64,000 nt of DNA from Calothrix sp. NIES-3974 (GCF_002368395.1 NZ_AP018254.1:4092001-4156000), one strand, 5' to 3'. Positions 25,789 through 36,824 are shown, numbered from the stretch's first letter. Numbers and translations: made by a program. The notes: generated from the letters alone by a model not told the origin.

Positions 25789-26790
25789 ATGCAACCAACT
25801 TACTCCATTGTGATTCCCATATATAACGAGCAAGAGAATATTCCGGAAATGTATCGTCGTCTTTCTTTGGTGATGGAGGACTTAGATGCAGAATGCGAAT
25901 TAATATTGGTCGATGATGGTAGTCGCGATCGCTCTCTCTCTCTTATTCGGGAAATCCACAGGCAAGATAGTCGTGTTAGATACATTAGCTTTGCCCGTAA
26001 TTTCGGTCATCAAATTGCCGTCACTGCTGGTTTAAACCACGCTCTGGGACAGGCTGTAATCGTCATGGATGCGGATTTACAAGACCCACCGGAATTAATT
26101 TTGACAATGGTGGAAAAATGGCGACAGGGTAACGAAGTTGTCTATGCCCAGCGTATTGCCCGTAAGCGGGAAGGATTCCTCAAAAAAGCTTTCGCCTATA
26201 CATTCTATCGAGTTTTGCGGCGTTTGGCTGATGTGGATATACCCTCCGATACGGGGGATTTTTGCCTGATGGATCGACGGGTGGTTGATATCCTGAATGC
26301 AATGCCGGAGCGTAATCGCTACATTCGCGGTCTCCGTGCTTGGGTGGGATTTAATCAAACTTCAGTTTTGTTTGAACGAGACCCTCGCTACGCTGGTAAA
26401 GAAAAGTACACATTCGGGAAATCTTTAGCCTTAGCCCTTAACGGTATTGTTTCCCTTTCTCCTATTCCCCTACGGTTTGCCACCTACTTGGGGATCATTT
26501 CCGCAGGGATGGCAATGGTGATGATTTTGATTGTGATTTACTGGCGCTTATCGAACATGGCATCATCTTTGATTGGCTATACATTGATTACCATAGCCCT
26601 ATTTTTTCTCGGTTCAGTTCAGTTACTATGTTTAGGTATTCTAGGGGAATATATCGGACGCATGTACGAAGAAATCAAAGCCAGACCCCTATATACCATC
26701 AAAGAAATTGGCGGTATGGAGCAAAGGTATCAAGCTGCGGAGGTGCGGAAGTACGGAGGGGAGGGGGAAATTAGTATTCGACCACATTAA
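25789..26790 (+). CDS. GT2 polyprenyl-phosphate glycosyltransferase (DPM1/GtrB type)
   Basis: The 333-residue enzyme has an N-terminal GT-A domain: [20 protein letters not shown], the nucleotide-binding [12 protein letters not shown], and the DxD-like metal site in [19 protein letters not shown]-like acceptor segment ([13 protein letters not shown]) and [20 protein letters not shown] follow. Two C-terminal membrane helices (about 230-255 and 262-292) anchor it. GtrB/DPM1-type enzymes move a sugar from a nucleotide donor onto polyprenyl phosphate at the cytoplasmic face. The next two genes encode a flippase-like SMR protein and a PIG-V-like transferase, which form a natural follow-up. Confidence 0.92.
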   Translation: MQPTYSIVIPIYNEQENIPEMYRRLSLVMEDLDAECELILVDDGSRDRSLSLIREIHRQDSRVRYISFARNFGHQIAVTAGLNHALGQAVIVMDADLQDPPELILTMVEKWRQGNEVVYAQRIARKREGFLKKAFAYTFYRVLRRLADVDIPSDTGDFCLMDRRVVDILNAMPERNRYIRGLRAWVGFNQTSVLFERDPRYAGKEKYTFGKSLALALNGIVSLSPIPLRFATYLGIISAGMAMVMILIVIYWRLSNMASSLIGYTLITIALFFLGSVQLLCLGILGEYIGRMYEEIKARPLYTIKEIGGMEQRYQAAEVRKYGGEGEISIRPH

Positions 26791-26883
26791 ATTTTGATAG
26801 ATGAGAAAAGGCACGTAGTTGCGCTAGTCTACGACAACCCTGCGGGTATAGCGTCTTGATTATCCCCTAACTCCTACATTCCC

Positions 26884-27252
26884 GTGAATCCCCAAGAATT
26901 ACTACTATTACTAATATCCGTATTATCTAGTGTCAGTGGACAATTGCTTCTGAAAATTGGCGCTGGTAAACTTGGTCAAGTCAATATCAGTAACCCTAGC
27001 AAACAAATTATTGGTATTATCACCACACCAGAATTAATCCTGGGTTTGGGATTTTATGGTGTCGGTGCGATCGCCTACATACTACTACTAACCCGCGTCA
27101 AATTGAGTGTAGCAGGCCCAGCTGCCTCCCTAGTATACGTGTTCTCTGTATTATTTGGTCATTTTATTTTTAAAGAAACCGTACCTTGGCTGCAATTAGT
27201 TGGTTTAGGTCTAATTGTCAGTGGGGTGATTCTCGTAGTCTCCCAAAAGTAA
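26884..27252 (+). CDS. Small EamA/SMR-type membrane protein (second copy)
   Basis: The 122-residue product starts at a GTG and has four membrane helices. The first contains SSVSGQLLLKIGAGKLG, the same G-x-LLLK-x-G motif as the protein at 6671-7009, and no drug-binding glutamate. The C-terminal helix pair (VFSVLFGHFIFKETVPWLQL) is a typical EamA end. Its place between a polyprenyl-phosphate sugar synthase (93 bp upstream) and a PIG-V-like transferase (195 bp downstream) supports a role as flippase for a lipid-linked sugar. Confidence 0.8.
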   Translation: MNPQELLLLLISVLSSVSGQLLLKIGAGKLGQVNISNPSKQIIGIITTPELILGLGFYGVGAIAYILLLTRVKLSVAGPAASLVYVFSVLFGHFIFKETVPWLQLVGLGLIVSGVILVVSQK

Positions 27253-27275
27253 TACCAATTTGAACAATTATGCCG

Positions 27276-27313
27276 CCAGATGTCCATGTAAAAAGCTTAT
27301 ACAGCGAATATTT
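27276..27313. repeat. 38-bp dispersed repeat (pair with 36825-36862)
   Basis: CAGATGTCCATGTAAAAAGC with TTATACAGCGAATATTTC here corresponds to a near-identical stretch at 36825-36862 with a handful of mismatches. An ATACCAATTTGA sequence lies 24 bp to its left, the end of the GAGACG MITE family, so the repeat may be a further variant of it. Confidence 0.6.
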
Positions 27314-27447
27314 CCCCATCAAAGATCCAAAATTCCCTATTTGTTGCCTGTGTCACACCATTTCACCCAAATTTTGATACATTTTTTTCCCTTGTTTCCC
27401 CTACTCCCCTAAATGTATCAACTCTGAAGTCAAACAGTATTACCTCC

Positions 27448-28773
27448 ATGCTGAAATCTCTGCGGTCAATAATTTTTCCTCCCCTCATAATTTGGTTCCT
27501 GAGTCGATTACTCATTGTTCTTGTCGCCATGATCATTGTGCCGATTGCCGCTCAGAACCAAACTGTAGCCCAGTTAATCCTACCAGGGATTTCTATCCCC
27601 ATTGATCCCCCCTACGATCAATATGGTTGGTGGGATCGGTTTTTTGCTTGGGATAGTATTTGGTATTACCGAATTGTTCATTCTGGGTACGAGTATGCCG
27701 ATGATACTCGCCAGCATTCCGTAGCTTTTTTCCCTTTATATCCCCTACTGACCTGGTTAGGAATGCGCATCGGTTTTTCTTTTCCGATTGCCGCTCTGTT
27801 GGTGAATAATCTAGCGTTTCTGGCTGCCCTAATTGTCCTCTACCACTGGGTACAAGAGCGTTACAACTCCAAAATTGCTTGGTGGGCGATCGCATTTATG
27901 GCTTGGTGTCCCTACTCACTTTATTGTACCGTAATTTACACCGAGGGTTTATTTTTACTCTTGACAACAGCCAGCCTTCGGGCTTTTGACCGTTGCAATT
28001 ACATCGCCACGGCTATTTTTGGTAGTCTTGCCACTGCTACCCGTATCACTGGTGTCGCCTTGATTCCCGCAATGTTCATTACTTCCTTCCGACAAAAACG
28101 TCCCCCCAAGGCTTACCTCGCAGCTATTTTCACAGGTATGGGTTTAGTTACTTATTGTATTTATCAATACATACTTTTTCGTGAACCCCTGGCTTTTCTC
28201 CGTGCCCAGAGAGGGTGGCGCACATCCGCAGGCTTTGCCTGGCAAGGATGGCGATTCATGTTTCAACAAGTGTTTCTTGGTGTCGATAATCTCGCCTCTG
28301 GTAATCTGCAAAACATTGTCCACCCATTGTTAATGCTGATAATTTTTTTTGCTTGTATCCTGTTATGGTGTATACGTTCACGTATAAATAGTCATCTTCT
28401 GACCTATACCTTTGCTGTCATCTGGATGGTAACGTGGGTTCTCACCCGCAACCCATTTCCAGGTAGCATCTTTACCCGTGACCCATCAGTCAAACTGACT
28501 TTGATTTTTGGGGGTTTAATTGTTTTGCTGATTACCCGTCCTCGTTTACCAATGATTGCTTTTGCCTACGCGATGTTTTCCTATGCAATAATTCTGAATA
28601 CCGGATTAACCGCATCCGTGGAACGTTATGTCTACGGTATTGCCACTATTCCCGTGGCTTTCTCCCTGTTGTTAGTACGCACACCCAGGGGAGGATACTT
28701 TGTTCTCGGCTTTTGCGGCTTACTATTAACAATTTTTACTGTCCAATTCGCTCTTAATCAATGGCTGGCATAA
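27448..28773 (+). CDS. PIG-V-like (GPI mannosyltransferase II type) membrane glycosyltransferase
   Basis: The 441-residue protein has about ten membrane helices and the GT-C signatures of the PIG-V/Gpi18 family. These are the extracytoplasmic WWDRFFAWDSIWYYRIVHSG loop with the acidic residue, then SVAFFPLYPLLTWLG and WCPYSLYCTVIYTEGLFLLL. Eukaryotic PIG-V adds the second mannose to the GPI core from dolichol-phosphate mannose; bacterial members are thought to use polyprenyl-phosphate mannose. With the GT2 donor synthase and SMR protein upstream it completes a make-flip-transfer set. The acceptor is unknown. Confidence 0.85.
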   Translation: MLKSLRSIIFPPLIIWFLSRLLIVLVAMIIVPIAAQNQTVAQLILPGISIPIDPPYDQYGWWDRFFAWDSIWYYRIVHSGYEYADDTRQHSVAFFPLYPLLTWLGMRIGFSFPIAALLVNNLAFLAALIVLYHWVQERYNSKIAWWAIAFMAWCPYSLYCTVIYTEGLFLLLTTASLRAFDRCNYIATAIFGSLATATRITGVALIPAMFITSFRQKRPPKAYLAAIFTGMGLVTYCIYQYILFREPLAFLRAQRGWRTSAGFAWQGWRFMFQQVFLGVDNLASGNLQNIVHPLLMLIIFFACILLWCIRSRINSHLLTYTFAVIWMVTWVLTRNPFPGSIFTRDPSVKLTLIFGGLIVLLITRPRLPMIAFAYAMFSYAIILNTGLTASVERYVYGIATIPVAFSLLLVRTPRGGYFVLGFCGLLLTIFTVQFALNQWLA

Positions 28774-29975
28774 TTTAAGATAACCCTAAACCAATGTGTT
28801 CCCATCCGGTATTTCACCTAGGGAGGATAATTCTGCCAATAAAAGTTAGCCAAATACTGGAAATATTTTGATTTACGAGCTAAATTTTATTTAGGGAGTC
28901 AGGAAGATTGGCTATTTAAGTATATTCACTGTAATATTTATTGCTATTCATGTAATATTAATAAACCATGTACAAATCAAATATGAGGATAAGGTTATAT
29001 TAATATTACTGTATTAGTATTAATCATAACTAGAAGCAAGCCAATTTTCAATTACAGCTAGAAAACATTTATATTTTCTTCCAAAGATTAAAATGTAGCC
29101 TGGCAGTAAAATATACCTTGTCAAGATTGAGACTAAAGCTTAAGATTCTACAGGAGTAAATTATTCGCTCTCACCGGGCAAAAATGAGCTTAGTGTTTTA
29201 TGCCACCATAGAATAGCTGAACTCGACAGGAGCGAAGCATTTTCTCATTGTTGGTATAGAGAAATAAATATATCAAGTTAACTAAAGTTCAACTTCCCAA
29301 TTTTAAATAGACTGCATCTTGGCTTTCCCTAATTGAAAACAATATTTTCAGTCGAGGAAAATGGTTTTCCCCGATTATGAGTTTTTCATCCGACTAGCCT
29401 ATATCCCGGATTTCTCACAAACATCTAAGACTTTCAGGGAGTAGTAGACAAATCAACCGATTACTCAATGCTTGTCACTCACTCGTGGGAAACACAGAAC
29501 ATGTACTGCTTATATCAGAAAGAAACTATGGAAGTAGTTTTTACTTGCTCACTACTCCCTATAAACTACGGTAAGCTGCTACACATCTACAACTACTCAC
29601 TTTGAAGTTAGAGCTTGCTCTATTGTTCAAATGATGGAGTCAAATTGATCGCTCAAAATTAATTCCAGCGACTATCTAATTTTTATAACTATAATTTTTT
29701 CCCCATATCAATTGTGCTGGGGAATCAGATAATGAGTAAATTTCTATTTGATAGATAAAGGGAGGCTATAATTTTGACTCTCAAGTTTTGGATGAAGAGT
29801 GACGGTAATTCATTAAATCAAGTCAATCCAAATTTTTATGCATTAATGATTACAAATAATAAGTATTCATTGGTCATAAGTATTGGTCAGGAAAAATACT
29901 GATACTAATCAAACAATATTAATCAATATCTAGATTTTGAGATTTTTATTTCTAGACAGCGAAGGAGCTGATGAA
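28774..29975. other. Long AT-rich intergenic region with dispersed repeats, upstream of the deacetylase
   Basis: The 1.2-kb gap holds AT-rich sequence and a dispersed repeat at 29404-29612 that starts TCCCGGATTTCTCACAAA. I see no RNA gene or coding sequence. A TTG start upstream of the chosen deacetylase start is possible but lacks a ribosome binding site. Confidence 0.5.
29404..29612. repeat. TTCTCACAAAT dispersed repeat, left of the deacetylase
   Basis: It begins TCCCGGATTTCTCACAAA and continues with ACTTTCAGGGAGTAGTAG. The first 77 bp match, in inverted orientation, the element at 30941-31040 on the other side of the gene. The second part (GAAGTAGTTTTTACTTGCTC, CTACGGTAAGCTGCT) matches about 37425-37535. 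Related pieces are at 2311-2327, 40430-40495 and 48722-48860. Confidence 0.6.
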
Positions 29976-30890
29976 GTGAACGCGAAAGGAATGTTGAGAT
30001 TACCAAAACATATTTGGTTTTGTCTAATCGCTGGGGTCGCTTTGATTGTCTCAGTTACAGTGGGTATGATGCTACCCCTGCAACCAGAGGCTTTAAATAA
30101 TCACATAGAATCAGGAGCGATCGCAGGTAATTTAGTTGCAAGCGCGAATCTGAGTCAGCGCGTCACCGAGTTCCAAGGGCAAATGTTTGACAGTTGGCAG
30201 CAACAGGCATCAGCAAAGGGAGTGTATCAGCAAATACCTAAACGCTACCAGGGTCAAACATTAAGCGATGTCAAACCAAATCCTCGCGATAAAATTATAG
30301 CTTTAACTTTTGACGACGGTCCTTGGCCTAAATATACGGAGCAGATATTAGATATATTAAAGGCAAATAATATCAAGGGTACGTTTTTCGTGATTGGCAG
30401 AAACATGAAAAATTTCCCCGATATTGGCAAACGGATTGTTGCCGAAGGTCACACCATTGCCAATCACACCTGGCATCATTGGTATCATCGCATGAGTCCT
30501 AAAGCTGCTGCCTACGAAATTGATGCCACTGAAGAAATTATATATCAAGTTACAGGGGTGCGAACCAATTTATTTCGTCCACCGGGTGGTATTTTAGGAA
30601 ATGGCCCGGCTGCCTATGCCCGTAGTAAAAACTACTCAGTAATTATGTGGTCAGCCGATTCCCATGATTACAAGCGTCCTCCTGCGGAAAGGTTAATTAG
30701 TAACGTCATGCGAAATTCCAAACCAGGTGGTATTGTATTGATGCATGATGGTGGGGGTGTACGTGATAGTACGGTGAAGGCTTTACCCTCAATGATTAAG
30801 CAGTTCCGTGATTCTGGTTATCGTTTTGTGACTATGCCAGAAATGTTGGCGCTAGAAGATAAACAATTGCAAACAATCGCCAAAAAATAA
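29976..30890 (+). CDS. Polysaccharide deacetylase (NodB homology domain)
   Basis: A GTG at 29976 eight bases after GAAGGAG is chosen, giving 304 residues; a TTG 13 codons upstream has no such site. A membrane anchor (about 12-34, FCLIAGVALIVSVTVGMMLP) leaves the enzyme in the periplasm. The NodB domain shows motif 1 IALTFDDGPWPKYT (catalytic and metal aspartates), motif 2 HTIANHTWHHWYH (metal histidines), motif 3 LFRPPGGILG, motif 4 MWSADSHDYKRP and motif 5 GGIVLMHDGGG. It should remove acetyl groups from peptidoglycan GlcNAc or another polysaccharide. It is flanked by inverted copies of a dispersed repeat. Confidence 0.94.
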   Translation: MNAKGMLRLPKHIWFCLIAGVALIVSVTVGMMLPLQPEALNNHIESGAIAGNLVASANLSQRVTEFQGQMFDSWQQQASAKGVYQQIPKRYQGQTLSDVKPNPRDKIIALTFDDGPWPKYTEQILDILKANNIKGTFFVIGRNMKNFPDIGKRIVAEGHTIANHTWHHWYHRMSPKAAAYEIDATEEIIYQVTGVRTNLFRPPGGILGNGPAAYARSKNYSVIMWSADSHDYKRPPAERLISNVMRNSKPGGIVLMHDGGGVRDSTVKALPSMIKQFRDSGYRFVTMPEMLALEDKQLQTIAKK

Positions 30891-30940
30891 AGTTATTAGG
30901 GATTTTCAAGGGAAATCAAAACCTGCGCTTCTCACAAGGG

Positions 30941-31040
30941 AGTGATAAGCCTTGAGTAGTGGGTTGATTTTCCTGCTACTTCCTACTCTCATCACGGACT
31001 ACTTACTGAAAGTTTGAGGAATTTGTGAGAAATCCGGGAA
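30941..31040. repeat. TTCTCACAAAT dispersed repeat, inverted copy right of the deacetylase
   Basis: Read on the minus strand it begins TTCCCGGATTTCTCACAAAT, continues with CTTTCAGTAAGTAGT and ends CTACTCAAGGCTTATCACT. This parallels 29404-29480 in reverse orientation, with scattered differences. Confidence 0.6.
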
Positions 31041-31205
31041 AAGTCTTTGATTTATCTGGTGGGTGAAATGGTCTGCAACCCACCATTTTTAATTTTTCAT
31101 TGAGCAAATTTATTGGTGTTTTCTAACTGATACCAATTTGAAAAAATGTGACAAATAAAAATACGAAACCCAAACTATATATATATTTCCCTAGGAAATC
31201 ACAGG

Positions 31206-31499
31206 GATTGTAGTGTTTAAAATCCGTCGAATTCACGTCATTTTACCTAATTTTACCTATTACCCGTAAGATGTAAGTTAACGTGAGTTCGATGATATAA
31301 AGCCTGAAACTCTTGTCCAGTATCATTCGTAGGAAGTTTTTAAAAACCTCCTAGTATGTTGAGAATAAAATCATTAAACCTGGAATCAGTCAGTTATTAA
31401 CTTTGTTCTCAACTAATGGGATGAGGTTGCTTTAAACCTTAACTTTCAAAATCATTGATTCACAGAGATTGTAGCGTTTACAATCCGTCAAATTCACGT
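31206..31499. repeat. Pair of direct repeats, 33 bp each, 261 bp apart
   Basis: GATTGTAGTGTTTAAAATCC (31206) and GATTGTAGCGTTTACAATCC (31467) both continue with GTC(G/A)AATTCACGT. Between them, near 31278-31295, an imperfect inverted form (GTTAACGTGAGTTCGATG) is seen. Confidence 0.55.
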
Positions 31500-31704
31500 T
31501 AAGTTAGGAGTGAAGTAATAATTTTGGCCAAGTTGTGATCGCATTTTTAGTCTTGCTTGTTTTCACTGGATTCAGTCGGGTAATATCGAAAGATTTAGGT
31601 GATGGAGACTACCCCATCACCCACTCTCAATGTGGTTTTGGGTAGGAATGAGTAGGTAGGTGCAATTAGACATAAAACCACGATGTAACCAATCATTCGG
31701 CGTA

Positions 31705-31726
31705 GAGACGCGATATATCGCGTCTC
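31705..31726. repeat. Perfect 22-bp GAGACG palindrome
   Basis: Arms GAGACGCGATA and TATCGCGTCTC are perfectly self-complementary. It lies about 130 bp downstream of the glsF stop and could act in termination. Confidence 0.7.
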
Positions 31727-31853
31727 TTTAGCCTGAAATAAAAAGCCGGATTTTTCTCAAAATTTATACTGAATTTGCTCGCATCCAGGTATAAAATATC
31801 TTTTTTTTAATCCCACTCTTTCTCAGACTAGTTTCTTCTCCCTTCGCCCTTGA

Positions 31854-34800
31854 TCAAACAGCCGTTAAAGCTGGAGCAAACTCTGGATTTGCTTCCGGTT
31901 CGTTAGCTTCCGATGGGGGAACAATTTGCCAGAATTTTGGTAGATATTCTTGCCAACGACTGAGAATCATCGCTGCTTTTGCTGACCCTGTTCGCTGTAG
32001 GTGGGTTTGAATCAATTCATATAATTGCTTCTCACCCGCAGTTGTGATCACCCGTTGAATTTTGACATTTTCGGGGTTAACAAACTCAGCAAAATTACCA
32101 ACCTCATCCAGGAAATATCCCAATCCTCCGGTCATACCCGCAGCAACATTTCGTCCAACTTTCCCCAGAACGACAATGACACCACCTGTCATGTACTCAC
32201 AGCAATGGTCTCCTGCTCCTTCAATTACAGCCGTTCCTTTGGAGTTACGCACTGCAAACCGTTCCCCAGCAAGTCCATTGGCAAACAAATAACCACCCGT
32301 CGCACCATATAAACAGGTATTACCGATAATCACGTTCTCAGCCGCATTATAACCAGCATCCGCAGGTGGTTTAATAATAATTTCTCCCCCATTCATCCCC
32401 TTCCCAACATAATCGTTGGCTTCTCCAGTCAAGGTCAAAATCATTCCTGGTAGGTTAAATGCACCAAAGCTTTGACCAACACTTCCAGTAAAATTGAGGT
32501 GAATTTGTCCGGCAAAACCATCATCACCATACAGAGAAGCAATTTGTCCAGCCAAACGGGTGGCAACGGTACGGTCAGTATTCACCACATTAATGTGTTT
32601 TGTCACCACTCCCTGGGTAGAAATCGCCTGCTGCACATCCAAATCCATCAGAATTTGGTCGTCCAAAACGTCACCGTTGCTATGCACCGATTCATGAACC
32701 AACCAACTCCGGTCTGTTGTGGTATCGGGTAATTTCAGCAAACAATCTAGATTCAAACTTTGGGTTTTGGTCAGTCGTGCGTCCTTGCGCATTGTCAACA
32801 AATCTGCACGTCCAATCACTTCATCGAGGGAACGATATCCCAAATGGGCTAACAAACTGCGTACTTCCTCAGCCACAAATAGGAAGAAATTCACCACATG
32901 TTCGGGAATTCCGGTAAACCGTTTCCGTAATTCCTCCTTCTGGGAAGCAACTCCCACTGGACAGTTATTGGTGTGGCAAATCCGTGCCATAATACAGCCT
33001 TCAGCAATCATGGCGATGGAGCCAAAACCGAATTCCTCCGCACCGAGCAAAGCTCCCATCAACACATCCCAACCGGTTTTTAGACCACCATCCACACGCA
33101 AAATCACGCGATCGCGCAGTTGGTTCTGCATTAATACTCGGTGAACTTCGCTTAATCCCAATTCCCACGGAGAACCAGCATGTTTAATTGATGACAAGGG
33201 TGAGGCCCCCGTACCGCCATCGTGACCGGAGATTTGAATAATATCGGCGTTGGCTTTGGCGACTCCTGCCGCGATTGTACCGATACCGATTTCAGCAACT
33301 AATTTTACCGATACCTGGGCATGGGGATTAATTTGGTGCAGGTCAAAAATTAACTGGGCCAGGTCTTCAATGGAGTAAATATCGTGGTGCGGTGGAGGAG
33401 AAATCAGAGTCACCCCTGTTTTCGAGCGTCGCAACATGGCGATGTAGGGGCTGACTTTTTTCCCTGGTAGTTGTCCCCCTTCCCCCGGTTTTGCTCCCTG
33501 GGCAATTTTAATCTCGATTTGTTTGGCACTCATCAGGTACTCTGGAGTCACACCAAATCGACCGGAGGCTACCTGTTTAATGGCACTTGAAGCAATATCA
33601 CCATTGCGCAACCCCCGGAGGTGGGGGAATGTGGGAGAATGACCCGAATCATCCACGTCAGCCAAAACCCCATAACGTACCGGGTCTTCCCCTCCTTCGC
33701 CAGAGTTGGATTTACCACCAATCCGATTCATGGCGATCGCTAGGGTTTCGTGAGCTTCCCGAGATAAGGCTCCTAAAGACATTCCCCCGGTACAAAAGCG
33801 TTTGACAATATCGCTGACCGGTTCTACCTCCTCCAAGGGAATTGGTTGGCGATCGCTCTGGAAGTCGAGTAAATCCCGCAGCGCAGTCACAGGACGCTCC
33901 TGGAGGTATTTTTTATAGGTTTGGTAGTGGTTATAATCTTTACCATCCACCGCCTTGTGTAAAGCTTTAGCTAATTCGGGGCTGTTCATGTGGTATTCCC
34001 CACCGGGTCGGTACTGGATGAATCCCAAATTTTCTAATTTCTTCAGGCTAAGTTCAGGGAAAGCTTTGGCATGGAAAGATAAAACTTCCTGGGCTAAATC
34101 ACGAATCGACAATCCACCAATCCGCGAAGTTGTACCCCGAAAGCCCAATGCCAGTAAATCACCCCCAATCCCAATGGCTTCAAAAATCTGTGCCGCTTGG
34201 TAACTGGCCAACAGGGAAATCCCCATCTTCGAGAGTATTTTTAATAACCCTGCGGCTACAGCTTTCCGGTAATTTTCCACCGCTTGCGCTTGGGTAAGGA
34301 CGGGAATTTTCCCCCGTTCCATAAACTGTTGGGTTTTTGGATCTACCCACCAATCCCGCACCGTTGCCAATGCCATGTAAGGACAAACCGCATCACCACC
34401 GTAACCAATCAAACAGGCAAAATGGTGAGTACTCCAACATTGGGCCGTATTCACCACTAGGGACGCTTTCATCCGTAAACCTTGCTGAATCAGGTAATGG
34501 TGAACTGCTCCCACCGCCAACAGGGGAGGTATGTAGGTATGGTCAGCATCAATACCCGCTCCTACCCCATCCTTAGCTGCATCACTGAGGATGAGAATAT
34601 CCGCACCTTGGCGTACAGCCTCAGCAGCTTTGAGTTGCAAAGCCTCCACAGCCTTCCCTAACCCCTCCGGACCAGAGGCGATCGCAAACCAAGTTGGTAA
34701 TTCAACGGTTGTAAAGGAGGATTTTTTAATTGCTTCTAGCTCCCCTTCTGTCAACACGGGAGAATCTAACTTTAACCTTCGTGCATATTCCGGTTTCGGA

Positions 34801-36545
34801 TCGAGTAAATTACCCCGTCCCCCCAATTCCACCTTCAAGGACATCACCAAACTTTCCCGCAACGGATCAATCGCTGGGTTTGTCACCTGGGCAAATCGCT
34901 GCTTAAAGTAGTCATACAACAAATGGGGCTTTTCAGACAATACGGCCAAGGGAATATCATCACCCATACAAAATGTCGGCTCTTTCCCATCCTGTGCCAT
35001 TGCCTGGATAATCATTTCCACATCTTCGCTGGTATATCCAAAGGCAACTTGCTGACGCAATAGCACTTGTCGGTCAATGGTCGGTGGCTCCCCATTCAAA
35101 CTACCACCCGTTCCATTCCCATTACCATTCCCATTGCCACCATGACCAGAAAGGGAGTATAAATCCTGACGATACTGTTTTAACCAATCTCCGTAGGGAC
35201 GCTCCTGGGCAATGCGTTGTTTAATTTGCCAATTTTTCAGGATTTCCTGGGATTCCAAATCCACAGCAATCATCTGTCCCGGTCCAAGTCGTCCTTTCTC
35301 AATAATCTCTGTTTCGGCAAACTCCACCACCCCCGCTTCGGAAGCGACGACAATATAATCATCACGCGTAATACAATATCTGGCAGGTCTTAACCCATTC
35401 CGATCCAGGGTCGCTCCCACACTACGACCATCACTAAATACTAGTAGTGCCGGACCATCCCAAGCTTCCTGTAAGCCACTGTAATACTCGTAAAAATCAA
35501 CAATTTCTGGATACTTCTGCAACTCCGGTTGATTCTGATAGGCTTCCGGAACCATAATCATCAAAGCCTCTAAGGGACTCCGACCGGAACGCACTAACAC
35601 CTCAAACACATTATCCAAAGTCGCCGAATCACTATTATCTAACTGGACAAAGGGCTTTAATTCTTCAAACCGACCTTGCCAAATTGGATTATCCAGTTCT
35701 GCTTCCCGAGCCATCATCCAATTAATATTCCCCAATAGGGTGTTAATCTCCCCATTGTGACCTAATAACCGCATCGGTTGAGCCAAGGGCCATTTCGGTA
35801 AAGTATTGGTACTGAAACGTCGATGATAAACTGCAAAGGCACTGGTAAATAAAGGATTTTGTAAATCCTGATAAAACTCCCCTAGAACCGAGGAACGCAC
35901 CATCCCTTTGTAAATAATTGTCCGACTCGATAGGGAAGCTACATAAAAATCCTCAGAAATCTCTTTAGTGGCTTTGACTAAACGACGACGTAAAATATAT
36001 AACTGCCGCTCTAACTCGTCGCCACACCTATCATCTACTGCCAATATAACCTGCTCAATCTGCGGCAAATTTTCCCGTGCCTGTATTCCCAATACATCTG
36101 GACAAGTGGGAACTACTCGCCATCCCAAAACCCTAATTTGCTCCTGTGCTGCAACCTGTTCCAACTTCTCCCTCAACACAGCAGCCACCGACTCCTCTGG
36201 GGGTAAAAATAACATCCCCACAGCCAAATTTGCCGTAGAGACAAAATTTATACTTTTATCTGCAAACTCAGCTTGGAACAACTGCCAGGGAATAGCGGTC
36301 ATAATCCCTGCACCATCGCCAGAATCCCGATCCGCACTACAACCACCCCTGTGTTCTAAACAACCCAAGGCTACTAAAGCTTTGCGGACAATATCGTGGT
36401 TAGCAACATTGCGACGATGGGCAATAAACCCAACCCCACAAGCATCCCGCTCTTCTACCAACCAACGCGGTCCAGTGTAGATATCCCCAGCCGAATTTTC
36501 CCAATTTGTCATTTTTTTCGATTGATTCATTGATATGTTTTCCAT
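31854..36545 (-). CDS. glsF: Ferredoxin-dependent glutamate synthase (Fd-GOGAT), single large subunit
   Basis: The 1563-residue enzyme makes two glutamates from glutamine and 2-oxoglutarate, the second half of the GS-GOGAT ammonium assimilation cycle. The propeptide (35 residues) ends before Cys36 of RDACGVGF, the N-terminal nucleophile of the glutaminase domain. The central and FMN-binding domains follow, with [20 protein letters not shown], and the 3Fe-4S ligands lie in [15 protein letters not shown]. The C-terminal beta-helix has GGVIVVLG and GMTGGLGYF. No small subunit gene (gltD) is adjacent, which fits the ferredoxin-linked form. A glycine-asparagine run ([15 protein letters not shown], about residues 464-480) sits between glutaminase and central domains and is unusual. 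An alternative ATG is five codons inside. Confidence 0.95.
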   Translation of the reverse strand: MENISMNQSKKMTNWENSAGDIYTGPRWLVEERDACGVGFIAHRRNVANHDIVRKALVALGCLEHRGGCSADRDSGDGAGIMTAIPWQLFQAEFADKSINFVSTANLAVGMLFLPPEESVAAVLREKLEQVAAQEQIRVLGWRVVPTCPDVLGIQARENLPQIEQVILAVDDRCGDELERQLYILRRRLVKATKEISEDFYVASLSSRTIIYKGMVRSSVLGEFYQDLQNPLFTSAFAVYHRRFSTNTLPKWPLAQPMRLLGHNGEINTLLGNINWMMAREAELDNPIWQGRFEELKPFVQLDNSDSATLDNVFEVLVRSGRSPLEALMIMVPEAYQNQPELQKYPEIVDFYEYYSGLQEAWDGPALLVFSDGRSVGATLDRNGLRPARYCITRDDYIVVASEAGVVEFAETEIIEKGRLGPGQMIAVDLESQEILKNWQIKQRIAQERPYGDWLKQYRQDLYSLSGHGGNGNGNGNGTGGSLNGEPPTIDRQVLLRQQVAFGYTSEDVEMIIQAMAQDGKEPTFCMGDDIPLAVLSEKPHLLYDYFKQRFAQVTNPAIDPLRESLVMSLKVELGGRGNLLDPKPEYARRLKLDSPVLTEGELEAIKKSSFTTVELPTWFAIASGPEGLGKAVEALQLKAAEAVRQGADILILSDAAKDGVGAGIDADHTYIPPLLAVGAVHHYLIQQGLRMKASLVVNTAQCWSTHHFACLIGYGGDAVCPYMALATVRDWWVDPKTQQFMERGKIPVLTQAQAVENYRKAVAAGLLKILSKMGISLLASYQAAQIFEAIGIGGDLLALGFRGTTSRIGGLSIRDLAQEVLSFHAKAFPELSLKKLENLGFIQYRPGGEYHMNSPELAKALHKAVDGKDYNHYQTYKKYLQERPVTALRDLLDFQSDRQPIPLEEVEPVSDIVKRFCTGGMSLGALSREAHETLAIAMNRIGGKSNSGEGGEDPVRYGVLADVDDSGHSPTFPHLRGLRNGDIASSAIKQVASGRFGVTPEYLMSAKQIEIKIAQGAKPGEGGQLPGKKVSPYIAMLRRSKTGVTLISPPPHHDIYSIEDLAQLIFDLHQINPHAQVSVKLVAEIGIGTIAAGVAKANADIIQISGHDGGTGASPLSSIKHAGSPWELGLSEVHRVLMQNQLRDRVILRVDGGLKTGWDVLMGALLGAEEFGFGSIAMIAEGCIMARICHTNNCPVGVASQKEELRKRFTGIPEHVVNFFLFVAEEVRSLLAHLGYRSLDEVIGRADLLTMRKDARLTKTQSLNLDCLLKLPDTTTDRSWLVHESVHSNGDVLDDQILMDLDVQQAISTQGVVTKHINVVNTDRTVATRLAGQIASLYGDDGFAGQIHLNFTGSVGQSFGAFNLPGMILTLTGEANDYVGKGMNGGEIIIKPPADAGYNAAENVIIGNTCLYGATGGYLFANGLAGERFAVRNSKGTAVIEGAGDHCCEYMTGGVIVVLGKVGRNVAAGMTGGLGYFLDEVGNFAEFVNPENVKIQRVITTAGEKQLYELIQTHLQRTGSAKAAMILSRWQEYLPKFWQIVPPSEANEPEANPEFAPALTAV

Positions 36546-36824
36546 AGATTATCCCTGACACCTAAAAGTTAAGTTTTTATTCGGTAAATTTCATCCCTAA
36601 AAGTTGTTTATGAATTCCCAATTTCCGTTTTATTGAGTCGTTCAAGTAACAGAAACCACTATCGAGAATAGTTTTTTCTGTTGAGCCTGTGTTCAGATCA
36701 TACCGTTGTTTCTTACGGTTTATGCGGGGTTGAATTTAGTACTTTGCGTCTAAGAGGTACTTGATTAATATACTCAATAATTTACTGACTAAGTTATAAC
36801 TAACAATTTACAAAAGGGTGACGA

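Larger units (their letters stand above)
30891..31853. other. Convergent intergenic region with several repeats
   Basis: The 960-bp gap between the deacetylase and glsF holds an inverted copy of the TTCTCACAAAT repeat (30941-31040), an ATACCAATTTGAAAAAATG end (31130), two copies of a GATTGTAG-GTTTA repeat (31206-31238 and 31467-31499) and a perfect GAGACG palindrome (31705-31726). No gene is supported. Confidence 0.55.
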
